In this document: positions 10,761-20,699 of the stretch, one piece after another
How the letters are laid out: each line of letters opens with the position of its first letter
Position numbering within the stretch: position 1 is the stretch's first letter
DNA from: Struthio camelus
Taxonomy: Eukaryota > Chordata > Aves > Struthioniformes > Struthionidae
Assembly (NCBI RefSeq): GCF_040807025.1
Contig: NC_090982.1
Span: 89,866,963-89,930,962 of the forward strand
DNA: 64,000 bases
Direction of reading: 5' to 3'
Translations under genes and position numbers: made by a program
The notes under the pieces: generated by a model
The model's database searches: none
The model's input: the letters and a program-made list of their open reading frames with translations, nothing else
What the model was told of the DNA's origin: nothing

Positions 10761-13048
10761 CGCAGCGCCGAGAACGTTTACTTGAGAGTTGTAGCTAGGG
10801 AAACGAGAAGGTGGACAGGGGAAAAATACGCCCAGGCGCCCTGAGGCCTCCCCCAGTCGCAGGCACAGACTGTGGGCCCCAGCCAACCCGGGTACCAACT
10901 GACTGTAACCCCTGCTGAGCCTCGCTGAGCCCCGCGCCCTCCTGCACAGCTGCCCCACAGCTGTGGGGTTCCCCAGTCCAGTGTGTGTCGATGGGTCCTC
11001 CGTTGCCTCTTACATCTCCCCAGGCACGCGTATGCTGCACAGGAGTGTGGGTGTCTCCAGCAGTGGCACAGCAGCCTGATGCCTCTTGTCTGGAAGGTGG
11101 GGTCCTTCACAGCTCTTCTGGGCTCTTGGTGAGTTCCCTGCTGCCTCTTCTGGCATTCTGTACAAGCTCGTAGATCCTTCCTCCTCTTCCAGTGGCTTCT
11201 CCTGCAAAGCTGACAGCCACATGCAGCACTGCTGTGCACTCAGTACGCATCTGGGGTGGCACCCCTGCCGTTGAGGGCCCTGCAGATTCCCACCCTTCCT
11301 GCTTCCAGCTCCCCCAAAAGCCAAGAAACCACCCACAGATCCTGTCCTAACACCCCTACAGACCCCAAAATGCCTCCAAACCCTGCCACAACATTGTCAC
11401 TGACTCCAGACTTTCCCCCTCCAAGCCCCATACAGTCCTAAAACCACTCCTAGACCCTGTCCCCACAGCAGCGAGGTGTCCTAATTAGAGGGTGTGATCT
11501 GTGTCCCCCTTGACTCAGTCCTGCTTTGGAGAAAAGAGAATTTGCAGCACTTCTTGGTGAAGAATGTTGGCAGGTGGGTGCACAGATGACAAACCGATTT
11601 TTCTCTCTCTTTTTCTGAGCCACCTCTCGGGACCCTCTGTGCCTGCAAGAGGACTTTCTAAATGCGGCTGGTCTAGGATAATTGTGCTCTGTGCAATGCT
11701 TAAGGAGAACATTAACATACAATTGCAGGCTAAGGAATAACCTAAACAAATAAAAGGCTCAGGAAAAGCCTAAGGGAACGCTGAAGGGCTATGGGAAGCC
11801 CCCAACCATACTGTAGAAAAAAGTGTGGGTCTTAGGCACGTCCTCAGAGAAGGAGAGATGTGTTACTCCAATCCATGGGACAATGGGTGCTATTAATTAC
11901 CACCTGTAATTACCAAAAGTTCTGTAAAAGCAGAAGGGGCTAGAGATGATGCATAGCAGATTATGGACTATACGTAAAGTTGAAACAAACAACAACCCCC
12001 TCTTAAAATAGAAACAGGTTAGTCCTAGGCAGTAGATGAATGTAGCTTTGAGTAATGTGAAGAGCAGGGGTTATGTCAATCACCCTGAAAGCCCTGGAGA
12101 AGTGGTGCAAAAAATCTATACCCTTGTGGCCTCATCAGTCTTTTGGGTTTGTTTGGCAGGGTAGTCCACTGAAGGAGAACGTTTTGAAGAGAAGCAGCTA
12201 GACCTAGTGATCCAGTTGTTCACCTTTGGTCATTGCCTCTAAGGCAAGCATCCACGTATAGGAGGAATAATCTAGGAGATGTATCAAAAAGGTAACAGGT
12301 TTGAAACAGAGGCAGGCAAATTAAGTGCTGTCATTCTTCCATGTAGTTAAAGACTGAGAGAATTGTTGGTTAAGCATGTGTATACAAGGGTTTGAGAAAG
12401 GATATTGAATGGTACAATAACACTGAACCAGACTAAGGTTTCATGGAAGATGGCATAGGTGTGTATTAGGTGATGTGCCTGCCTGTCTAATAACCTAGCC
12501 CTAGTTGCTGTATGTTTTGTTACCAAACTGTTTACCTGTAACGTATGATGCCGAGTGCTGTTATAACTGCTGTCTCCATCTCCCCAAAAGGGAAACCCCA
12601 TTCCTCCTGTTGAGGAAGGATCCCTAGGAATAGTGATCAGGATAACAGATCACCAACATATAACAGAAGGTCTGCACGTGTTACAAAAAGTATGCTGCAT
12701 ACATATTTCTTTGCATGTGACTTTATGTATCTATGAAGCATCATATTTTAAGAGCTACAAGACAGCAACTTATTATCATAGGGGAATGATAGTCAAGTGA
12801 CCAGAGTTCCCGAAGAGGAAGTGAGAGTGAGAGAGAAGTATCTGAATTGTAAAATTAAGAGGTGAATTTCAGGAAGGCTCAATTGGTGCAACCCCAGGTT
12901 CCTGATATGGCAATGGTATTTGGGGAAACAGGAATATAGTAGCTAGAAAAAAGGTTAAAGCCTTATGAAATTAAGACTCTTTCTTGTCAGTTCCAACTTT
13001 AGGGCAATTTTAGGAGGATTTAATTTCCTCCGGCAGTGTTAATATAAC
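10761..13048. other. No gene seen; unique-looking duplicated sequence
   Basis: AT-richer sequence with no convincing coding frame. An acceptor-like site lies at 12,160 (GGGTTTGTTTGGCAG) and an AAATAAAAGG string near 11,750. Frames here are short and unrelated to any protein I recognise. Part may be decayed retroviral sequence belonging to the pol remnant that follows. The copy is at 31087-33374. Confidence 0.5.
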
Positions 13049-13561
13049 TTGCGTGGTATCGGCAGACCACGGTGGGAATTACGGGAAAGGAGTCAGGAAT
13101 GGAGCTGGAACAAGGAACATGATGCTGCTTTCACTCAACTGAAAGAAGCGGCTGTAAAATCTCCTGCCCTCAAATTCCCAGGACAAGGCAAGCCTTTTTC
13201 AGTAAGGATTCCCACATCTACTGATTCCATGGGAGCAGCGCTGCTGCAAAAGAGCAGTAGAGGGAAAGTGGGTGCCAGTGGCATCATCCTTACATCCCCT
13301 TTGAGGCCCGAACAGAAACTCTCTGGCTGTGAGAAAGACTGTTTAGAAGCAATCTGGGCTGTAACTGTCTTTGAGACTTTTACCTTTTATCAGCCCAGAT
13401 GCAGCCCAATCTGCTCAATTCCCTCTAAACTAGCTCATGTCAGGGAAATAAATAGGCAGCAGAGTATCCTCTGTCTAAGTGGGACAGTGGGCACTGATCT
13501 TAACAAGGGGGGAGTTACAGTGCAAGTGTACCAAGAAGCGGATCATCTTCTGTGCATCTGA
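13049..13561 (+). pseudogene. Endogenous retrovirus pol remnant (RT/RNase H junction)
   Basis: The frame contains, in order, AFTQLKEA, SPALKFPG, KPFSVRIP, GAALLQKSSRGK and EKDCLEAIWAV. This order matches the end of reverse transcriptase and start of RNase H in retroviral Pol of the gammaretrovirus-like kind (F..LK, PAL..P, PF, GA.L.Q, CEK..LA..WA). Only about 100 residues are recognisable; no reverse transcriptase active-site motif, gag, env or intact terminal repeat was seen nearby. The frame before residue ~18 and after ~115 does not match. It is a decayed fragment, presumably without function. The copy at 33375-33887 differs by a few bases, so insertion predates the duplication. Confidence 0.75.
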
Positions 13562-14127
13562 ATTGAATGAGGGGTAGAGCGTGGTTGTGCCAAAAATGTG
13601 GACACAGAAGGCTTCTGAAAGATTAAGCTCTAGGAGCTACTTAGTCTAACTTCCCTTTCACAGCAACCCAAGTGTCTTCATGGCTTCCAAAAGGGGAGTT
13701 GGGGGAAGCGGTATTTGTGGCTTGCCTGTGCTCGTTTGCTTTGCTTGTGTGTATATTAGATCTGCTTTTGTGCATATAAACGGGTTTGTCTTATGATTTT
13801 CTGCAGAGCTCTGATTTTTTTTTTTTTTTTGCTTTGCTTTATACTTTCGGAGGATGATGGATTTTACCGTGCCTCCATCAACAAGCGCTGGCTGACAAAG
13901 TTATAACGTCCCAGCGGAGACTCTTAGGCAAGACGGAGGAGTTCAGACACGCAGCCTGCCAGAAGAACGTCACCTGGGAGGGGTTGCTAGCCTTGAGCTA
14001 TAGGCGCTGATGCATATGGCTCATTCTGGCAGACACGGAGGGGTTTTCTTTGGTGGCAGAAATTGTAGCTTGACTGTACACCCTATAGCGGCAGTATTTT
14101 TGTGTTTATAAATTGTGTTAATCTTAG
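13562..14127. other. No gene seen; T-run and flank
   Basis: Non-coding-looking sequence with a T homopolymer of about 16 at 13,815-13,830 (shorter in the copy at 34,140, which changes the copy offset from 20,326 to 20,324). It ends in the acceptor-like stretch TTGTGTTAATCTTAG at 14,113-14,127. Confidence 0.6.
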
Positions 14128-14162
14128 GTATTCAGAACATCGGGGATCGACTACATGCTGCC

Positions 14163-16650
14163 ATGAAGAACTACAGGCTACCGCGCTCAGACCTTTGTAA
14201 GTTACAGCGTGTCAAGAGCGGCCAGGAGAATCCAAATGCCAGTGGAAAGATTCTCTGCGTGGTCCTGCTGAAGAACTTCGGCTGTAGGAAGGTTGGCTGC
14301 ATCCTCACTGGACTTGTGAGTAATAAGCCACAATTCATGGACCAGCCAAGGAGAGAGGGGAATAGTGGGCCCGTGGGTGCACCCTCGCTCTTGCAGACAC
14401 AGACACTCTGGAGGTATAGGGATACAGGCAAGCAGGCCCACAAGTGGCCTCCACGTGCCTTTCGGTGTGGCTGCGGGTCCTCCACACAGCAGTGCCCAAG
14501 TGGACTTTGGGCCCAGCGGTACACAGAGAGCTCTGCAGCTCAGCAGGTGAGTGGAACTGGAGCGTGTTGAGGGCTGTTCCGGGCTGTCTGGATCCATCTG
14601 GTTCCATTCGCTGTCCCTCTGTCCAGCGCTCCATCTTTTTCTTTCTTTCCCCGTAGCTCTGTCCGATACCCCGTCCCTTTGTTTAGCTACTCAGTGCCCT
14701 GCCCAGTTCCCCATCCCTCTGGTACTCTTTGCATCCCTCTGTCAATATCTTCCTCCCTCCGACTGGCTCCCTATCGCTCTATCCAGCTCTCCATCATCCT
14801 TTTCCCCTCTCTGTCCCACTACCTGCCCGCTGTTCCTCTGTCCAGCTCCCCATCCCTCTGCTGCTCTTGTCTGTCTCTTTGTACCTTTCCAGCCTTCTCT
14901 CCCCCTCTCCAGCCTTCTCTTTCTATTTCTGTCCCTCTGTTCAGCTCCCCATCCATCTATTTGTCTCCCTATCCCTCTTTTCCCCTGCTCTATCTCATCT
15001 CTCTGTCTGACTTCCCCTCCCTCTTTTTTTTCTCTCCACCTTTCTGGTTGGCTCTTCGTCCTTCTCACTCTCTTCCCATTGCTCTGACTGGCTCCCTTTC
15101 CCTCTCTTCCAGTCCCCGTTCCTCTGTCTGGTTCTCCACCCTTCTCTTTTGCTTCCCGTCCCTCTGTCTGCTTCCCCTTCCCTCCTTTCCTCTCTTTATT
15201 CTTCTGTCCACTTCTACATCCCTCTTTTTCTCTCTTCTGCTCCCTGGTCCTCTCTTCAGCCCTCCACCTGTCTGGCCCTCTGTCCTCTTTTTCTCTTCCT
15301 TTGTCCAGGGCCCTGACCCTGGGGCTAGGTCTCTATCCTTCTCTTTCTTTTTCCATCTGTCAGCCAAGCTCTCTATCCCTCTTTCCTTCTGTTCTGCTCC
15401 CTGTCCCTCTGTCCAGCTGAAGGTTCATCATTCCTTTGTGTTTTGTCTGGTGTGGAAGGTGTCAAGAGGCAATTGGTGCTCGGCAGAGACGATCAGTAGC
15501 AACCAGAGGGTCCCATCAATCTGCCTGGTTCAGGTCATGTCAGATACCCCTGCAGTGACTCTGTGCAGAGGCATGGGGCTGCGGATGTGCAGTGGGGGAG
15601 CACTAATGGGCCAAAGATGCTGTGGGGGGATGTGGTAGACATTAGCATGTGGTAGAGATTAGCAGAGGCTCTGAGTATTCGGGTGTTAGGACAGGTGCAG
15701 GTAGGGCAGGGTGTGCTAGGGCAGTCTGGAGCTGCTGTTGTCCGTCTTACACGTCAGCGCAGTCTGCAGTTACTGTGTCTTGTCTGCCTGTGCGCAGACA
15801 GGGCTGCTGCGCGGTGCAGTTGGAGTCGTGATTGTGTCGCTGGCATTGAGCCCTGTTTTCTGACTTTATGCAAACTGTTGTCTTCCCTACATCAGCCTTA
15901 CTCTGCTCCTCTTCCAGGAGCCTGTGCTCAGCTCTGCTTTCCAACACGCTGTCACGTCACAGGGATTTCCAGCACGGTCTGTCTAACTTGGGCCACATGC
16001 TAGGCAGCCTGAACGAGTGAAGCAAAATCCTTCTTCTGTCATTGTCCAGGCCAGAGTCAGTTTCCCATCAGCTCAGTCTCCAGAGTTTGGAGTTTTTGGA
16101 GGCCTTAGTTTTTATCCTGCCTTGGCTGGACAGTGCTTTCTGAGAGTGTCCGTCAGCGGCACAGTTTCCCTGAGGAGGACCATCTACCGAAGGCTGGAGG
16201 TGGCCGAGTGCCTGAGCGAGCCTGACTGTATGTGAGGGCTGCCGTGACATCCTTGCGATAAAACGGAGCCTGAGAGAGTGACTGGAGCAGTGTAGAGGGT
16301 CAGTCATAATTGTGGGAACAGTTACGGGCCTTGGACAAGGGAGTAGTTCTAGGAGGGCTGCGCAGTTGCCTGGCCTCTCAGTAACTGTTCTGGCTTCTTT
16401 GCAGGTGCTGAAGCATAGTCTGGCAGTCGAAGGAGCGGTGTCACAGCTGGGAGCTCTGCGGAGATCTGTGGTTGGCCATGAAGGTCGAGCTCTGACTTGC
16501 AGCGTGGACGCAGCTAAGTCTTGGGGCTGCACTGTGTGTGTGCAGGGCTGGGAGGTGGAAGGTGGTTGTCCCCTAGGTGGTTGCTGGAGTCACTGGCTGT
16601 GGATGTTTGCCCATGGAGCTGAGGGGACCAAAAATATTAATTGTCTGTAA
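14163..16650 (+). CDS. Putative spliced ORF of 182 codons, product unknown (copy 1)
   Basis: Model inferred from splice-like signals. Block A is 14128-14315 (acceptor ATCTTAG, donor CTT/GTGAGT). Block B is 14397-14546 (acceptor CTCGCTCTTGCAG, donor CAGCAG/GTGAGT). Block C is 16405-16650 (acceptor TTCTGGCTTCTTTGCAG, stop TAA). Starting at ATG 14163 (context GCTGCCATGA), the blocks give 51, 50 and 81 codons, all joining in phase 0. An AATAAA follows at 17657. The 81-bp gap between A and B is also open in frame, so A and B could be one exon, and only the B-C join is an independent phase match. The protein is Cys-, Arg- and Gln-containing with no domain I recognise. Block A has a paralogue at 19.15 kb. 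It could equally be a noncoding transcript. Confidence 0.27.
14575..15420 (+). repeat. Pyrimidine-rich degenerate minisatellite
   Basis: Plus strand is strongly C/T-biased and built of degenerate units like CTCCCTGTCCCTCTGTCCAG, CTCCCCATCCCTCTG and CTGACTGGCTCCC, with a repeat length of roughly 25-30 bp. It begins directly after the donor at 14547 and would be intronic in the spliced model. The Ser/Leu/Pro-rich open frame across it is only a result of the missing purines. Near-identical copy at 34899-35744; diverged copy at about 20190-20680. Confidence 0.8.
15421..16404. other. No separate gene seen; intron-like sequence
   Basis: Mixed-composition sequence between the pyrimidine-rich repeat and the acceptor at 16,404. 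It contains short frames without recognisable domains and no strong exon pair. The last 25 bases (CTCAGTAACTGTTCTGGCTT and TTTGCAG) form a good 3' splice site. Confidence 0.5.
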
Positions 16651-17656
16651 TGGAGTTGAATAAGCGCTTGCAATGTTTCAGGTAGGTTCAGTGGAAGTGC
16701 AGCTTACTGCAGTCCTGTGGAGCGATTCTTGCATGTGCTCACATTTGAATGGTGGCTAAGACCAAGCTTATAAACAGCAACTGTAACGTGATTCTGATGC
16801 ATATCTTCCTGTTCTGCTGTACTTCTAAATGAAGGGGAAACTTCTTAAGCTGTGGGCAAAACTTGCAAGCTCATGTGTACTTTGGTGTGTCTTGCTTAAA
16901 GCTGAGGGTTTGGAGTTTTTCACTTGAGGTTTATTGTTTAGTTTGTTGTTGAGGGTCTGTCACTCAGGGGCTATGGTTTATTACTTTATTTTGTGGGGCT
17001 GTCTTTATCAGTCAGGGTTTACAGTTTGCTGACTTAGCGATCAGGGCGCAGGATTTAAAATCCAACCTCATCCGTAAATTTTAAAGCAACCACTTGGGTT
17101 CCAAGATTTGCAATTTGTCACATAGGGTTCAGGGCTTACGCCTTACTGATAAATGACAAGGGCTGAATCCTTAGATAATAAACTGTAAGCCCCGAAGCCT
17201 AAGCAGCAGGGTGCAAACCCTTCTCTGGGGTTCCTAACCTTCCCCTGTTCCCAGCGTTCAGCTTTGTGCACTGACCTGAGGTCTGGATTTGATAAGGCGC
17301 AGGCCCATCGCACTGAGAGTGGTGATGTGACAGGTGAGGTGAGAGCTGTGAAAGTGTCTTGCAGGGCTCTAGTCTGGGGTAGGGCAGTAGTGCAGACAGG
17401 CAGGATCAGAGATCAAAGATCTTCTCACCTGTCAGAGCTGAATCCTATCCCTGAAGGAAAAAGTAGAGGGGATAGGCTGTCAGCTACTCAGACGCCTGCC
17501 GCGTCAAGGGCAGCAGCAGGAGCTGACCCTTCCCCAAAGGACCGACGAACGCTGGTGCGGAGATGACTCTTCAGGTGTCACAGGGTAAGGGGAAGCATGC
17601 TGGCACTGAGCTCCATGGCAAACTCCCTCCCAGGTGTTGCTTCTGCGCAGTAAAAC
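16651..17656. other. Possible 3' UTR / nothing coding seen
   Basis: Follows the stop at 16,648-16,650. It includes AT-rich stretches with repeated GTTTA- and AGGGTT-like words at 16,920-17,150 and a short frame at 17,264-17,566 with no recognisable product. A candidate transcript end lies at 17,657. Confidence 0.4.
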
Positions 17657-17662
17657 AATAAA
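17657..17662 (+). terminator. Polyadenylation signal AATAAA
   Basis: AATAAA is followed within about 40 bases by GTGTCTGTGGTTCC, a GT-rich downstream element. It is present in both copies (37984-37989), and the flank TGCTTTACTCTTTGCACTCG resembles an R/U5-type end. It could therefore be either the 3' end of the putative gene or part of a decayed retroviral terminal repeat. Confidence 0.45.
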
Positions 17663-17879
17663 CAGTTGCTTTACTCTTTGCACTCGTGTCTGTGGTTCCT
17701 GCCGTCGCTTTGCCTGAAGATGATGCCCAGGGGAGGAGGTTACACATTGTGTCTGGGATTGGGAGCTGGTCCCCACATCCTTTGTTCTTGGGGGTCCCTG
17801 CGGTTCCCAGGGACCCCAGTGCTGTTCACAGGGCTCGGGGTAACTTCCCTTGCATTGCCTCGACCCTTGGGGCTCTTGG

Positions 17880-18560
17880 TGGAGTTTCCCATTATCCTGG
17901 GGGCAGCCAGGGCTCCGCAGGGCAGTGTGAGGGCCCCAGACTGCTCCCAGATTTGCTTTCAGCACTCTGCAACGTCTCTCATGTGTCGGTGGCGGGGGCC
18001 TGTGCGCCTGGGGCTGGGAGACACTTTCCCTGGGGACAGGGGGAGCCTGCAGGCACCGTCCCGTCAGCCGCGCTGAGCCCTGTGACATGTCCTGCTGCCC
18101 CTTCGGTGTGCACTGAGACCCTGCACTCGTACTTTGCTTTGCCCCACAGCCCTGCGTTTGCCCTCCGACGCCCTCAGGACCCCTCCGTTCACGTTCTGAG
18201 GTGCCCCCGAGCCCTCTGTGTGCCCCGGGGCCCAGTGCTGGTTTTGCAGCACGCCACAAAGTTCTCTGCTGAGCTTTCTCCCCTGCCCAGGAGCTGTCCG
18301 GGTGCCTTCTGGCGCCTCCGGGCCCCGCAGAGTCCCTCCGTCTGCGCTGTCGTCGCCCGGTAACTTCCTTTTTTCCACTGTTCCTTTACGGCGGGGCTGG
18401 GAGTGGTGTCGGGAGGGCGGAGGGGTCCCAGGGGAGCCCTGCGGAGGGTCGCGGCGGTGCCGGGGATCGCGGGGCCGGGGGGCTCCGGGCTCCACGGCGG
18501 CTGCCGGGGACGGGACGGGATCGCCGCTGGGTCCAACCTCACGGAGCGCTGCTGCCCGCG
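17880..18560. repeat. Diverged part of the duplication; degenerate CCC-rich repeat and CpG-rich end
   Basis: Related to 38205-38740 but with many differences. It includes units such as GCCCTCAGGACCCCTCCGTT and GTGCCCCCGAGCCCTCTGTG, the same degenerate family that fills 38.2-50.4 kb. From about 18,380 it becomes a small CpG island (GGGACGGGATCGCCGCTGGG) ahead of the 61-bp minisatellite. No gene is recognised. Confidence 0.6.
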
Positions 18561-18940
18561 GCATCCTGGGAGATGTAGTCTTCCGGCGCCGGGCGGCCAT
18601 GCTGGTTTGGGAGTGCGGCATGCCGGGAGCAGTAGTCTTCCGGCACCGGGCTGCCGGGCGGCCAGGCTGTCTGCGGGGCGCGGCATGCCGGGAGCAGTAG
18701 TCTTCCGGCGCCGGGCTTCCGGGCGGCCATTTTAGTCTGCAGAGCATTCTGGGAGATGTATTCTTCCGGTACCGAGCTTCCGGGCGGCCATGTTGTTTTG
18801 GGGGCGCGGCATGCCGGGAGCAGTAGTCTTCCGGCGCCGGGCTGCCGGGCGGCCATTTTCATCTGCGGAGCATTCTGGGAGATGTAGTGTCCCAGCACCG
18901 AGCTTCCGGGCGGCCATTTTAATCTGTTAGGCATGCCGGG
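18561..18940 (-). repeat. 61-bp minisatellite of ZNF143/ETS/YY1-like motifs, locus 1
   Basis: About six units of roughly 61 bp. Read on the minus strand, each holds an ACTACNNCTCCC-plus-ATGC element, two CCGGAAG-type ETS cores, and a CAACATGGCCGC- or AAAATGGCCGC-type YY1 element. Three units (near 18561-18580, 18744-18760 and 18870-18888) have ...ACATCTCCCAGNATGC; two of them read ACTACATCTCCC, a full match to the known ZNF143/Staf promoter motif ACTAYRNNNCCCR. The others have ACTACTGCTCCCGGCATGC, one base off. It sits at the edge of a CpG island, so a promoter role is plausible. A second locus is at 39,740-40,300. Confidence 0.8.
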
Positions 18941-19125
18941 AGGCGTTGGCTTCCCTTGCTGGGTTTCTGGGAGATCATGTTGTGCCTGTCGAGGTGGCAG
19001 GAGGTGCAGCTGTCAACAGGGTTCCCACCCGCTGGCCACGTCGTGCTCTGTGGCAGCCAGGAGCTGCCGTTCCAGGTGCCTGTGCCTCCTCAGCACTGCA
19101 GCAGTGGGCCAGTGTGTCTGTTCCT
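18941..19125. repeat. Flank homologous to 40,305-40,495
   Basis: Shares CTCGAGGTGGCAGGAGGTGC-like and TGCTGGCCACGT-like blocks with 40,310-40,495 (with CGAGGTGGCAGGAGGTGCAG exact). This extends the ancient duplication beyond the minisatellite. It contains a CAGGAGCTG variant where the other copy has a ZNF143-like GGAGCTGTAGTTCC. No coding evidence. Confidence 0.7.
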
Positions 19126-19330
19126 TACTTGTCATGTCATGGGGGAAGGACTATATGCTGCCGTGAAGAACTACGGGCTGCTGCCCTCAGACCTCTGTCA
19201 GTTATCGCGTGTCAGGAGCGGCCAGGAGAATCCAAATGCCAGCGGAAAGGTTCTCTGCCCGGTCCCGAAGAGGAGCCTTCGGCCGTAGGAAGGTTGGCAG
19301 CGTCCTTACCGTGACCCGTGAGCCACGCTT
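19126..19330 (+). pseudogene. Diverged paralogue of exon-like block A
   Basis: Aligns with 14,147-14,330. The frame conserved between them reads AAVKNYGLLPSDLCQLSR, then RSGQENPNASGKVLC, against AAMKNYRLPRSDLCKLQR and KSGQENPNASGKILC at 14.16 kb. The changes are mostly conservative (M/V, K/R, I/V, K/Q). The acceptor seen at 14,127 is not present here, and the frame stops at 19,286-19,288, so this copy is probably not a functional exon. The matching block B paralogue begins near 20,010. Confidence 0.5.
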
Positions 19331-19653
19331 CGTGGACCAGCAAAGGAGAGGGGGGAGTAGCGCCTGGTAGCCCAGTCGCTATGGCATCGCTGGCGCTAGC
19401 AGGCCCGCGAGGTCTGTGTGAAGCCTCACCTGCCTGTCTGGAGCTTTATTTTGGTCTGTTTACCCGGAGTAACCGGCGAGGCCTAAAATGAGAATTTAGG
19501 ATGGCTAGATGGGTTACCTGTGACCCGACCTGTCCTCGCCTTGCTTTGCTGCCTAGCAGCAAGCAATAACGGGAACTTGGGACCCCAGAATAAAAACTGT
19601 TGCAGTGCTTAAGGGAGGACCTGCGTTTGCCCAGGTTAGGGAACCGTAATGAA

Positions 19654-19690
19654 AGCTTGGGGGGGGGGGGAGCGGGAGGGGGGAGAGGAA
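19654..19690 (+). other. G-run, possible quadruplex
   Basis: A run of about twelve G followed by GCGGGAGGGGGGAGAGG gives four or more G-tracts within 37 bases, sufficient for a G-quadruplex. It lies 60 bases upstream of the exon-like block at 19,742, where it would be intronic. Confidence 0.55.
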
Positions 19691-19741
19691 GCTCCAAAAC
19701 AGGAACCTCCCGGTGACCTTGGTGGTTTGATTCATTTGCAG

Positions 19742-19825
19742 AATAGTGTTCCGAGGGCCAGCAACCTGAGGAGGAGCCGCTCGACCCGTTTTGTTGATTT
19801 CGGTGATGCTGTTTTAAGGAAGCAC
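19742..19825 (+). CDS. Candidate 84-nt internal coding exon, gene unknown
   Basis: A clean acceptor (TTTGATTCATTTGCAG) and donor (AAGCAC/GTAAGT) bound an 84-nt block. It is 28 whole codons with no stop in the frame NSVPRASNLRRSRSTR, then FVDFGDAVLRKH. The basic, Ser/Arg-rich start followed by an acidic-hydrophobic piece looks more protein-like than anything else in the 19-23 kb stretch. The surrounding 19,330-19,990 sequence is absent from the paralogous interval at 14.3 kb, so this is an insertion relative to that copy. I found no partner exon in the window and do not recognise the protein. It may be an exon of a larger gene or a chance match. Confidence 0.3.
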
Positions 19826-19989
19826 GTAAGTACAGAAGAGCTCTGGGAGGGTTTTCAAACAAGACGGGGAAGAGCGTGGGAAAGCTAGGTGCCGTGAGTA
19901 CGGAAGTTGTTAAGGGCTGAGAGAATTTGGGGGGTTAAGCGTGCGCACGTGACGGTCTGAAAGGGGCTGATGCACAAGCAGTAGTAAAA

Positions 19990-20690
19990 GGGCGTGACGG
20001 AGTGCAAGGTTCCTCCCCGGTGTGGGCCCGTGCGTGCGCCCTCGCTCTCGCGGACGCAGGCGCTCTGGAGGCGCAGGGATTCGGGCAAGCAGGCCCACAG
20101 GCGGACTTGGGGAAAACGGTGTGCAGAGCGCTCGGCGGGTGAGCGGGGCTGGAGTGGGTCGAGGGCTGTCCCGGGCGGGCTGCCTGGGTCCATCCGGTTC
20201 TGCTCCCTGTCCCTCTGTCCAGCTCTCCATCTTTCTCTTTCTTTCCCCATAGCTCTGTCCGGTGCCCCATCCCTTTGTTTAACTACTCGTTGCTCTGCCC
20301 AGCTCCCCATCCCTCTTGTACTCTTCCCGTCCCTCTGTCAATACCTGCTTCCCTCTGTCTGCTTCTCCATCCCTCTGACTGGCTCCCTATCGCTCTGTCC
20401 AGCTCTTCGTCGTCCTCTTTCTCTCCCGATCCCACTACCTGCCTGCTGTCCCTCTGCCTGGCTCCCCATCCCTCCACCACCCCCCCCAACTGCTCTGTCT
20501 ATCTGCCTCTTCGTACCTCTCTTTGCCCCTTCAGCCCTCCATCCACCTCTCCAGTCTTCTCTGTTTCCATCCCTCTGTTCAGCTCCTCATCCATCTATTT
20601 GCCGCCTCCTTATCCCTCTTTTCCCCTGTACCATCCCATCTCTCTGTCCGACTTCCCCTCTCTCTTTTGGGGGGTTTAGTACCTGTTTTA
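19990..20690 (+). repeat. Diverged copy of the 14.36-15.0 kb segment
   Basis: GGGCCCGTGCGTGCGCCCTC, ACTCTGGAGG-like and AAGCAGGCCCACA blocks match block B at 14,360-14,460. The donor CGGCGG/GTGAGC at about 20,139 is kept, but the upstream CTTGCAG acceptor has become CTCGCGGAC. The pyrimidine-rich minisatellite follows at about 20,190-20,680. A third, still weaker copy of the GTGCCCTCGCTC...CTGGAGG block occurs at 22,880-22,990. Confidence 0.7.
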
Positions 20691-20699
20691 GCAGACAAT

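Larger units (their letters stand above)
10079..17880. repeat. Near-identical segmental duplication, copy 1
   Basis: This segment recurs at 30405-38205, shifted by 20,326 bp and then 20,324 bp after small indels in the T-run at about 13,815. Reading the two side by side shows only scattered single-base differences, for example GAGTGCTG versus GAGGGCTG near 12,555 and GATTCCATG versus GATTTCGTG near 13,223. Differences become more common after about 17,200. At about 17,880 the two diverge abruptly while remaining recognisably related to 19,125/40,495. The satellite ends upstream are also shared, so the duplicated block included part of the array. Confidence 0.93.

Noticed and set aside
14679-15638. 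319-codon Ser/Leu/Pro-rich frame
   Set aside because: Lies in the C/T-rich minisatellite; composition alone explains it, and the same bias gives open frames in neighbouring phases.
10265-16650. Joining the ATGGCGGC exon to the downstream 182-codon blocks
   Set aside because: With the donor at 10,350 (directly or through 10,551-10,689) the frame meets a stop in the 14,128 block; the only compatible phase through the island has no ATG.
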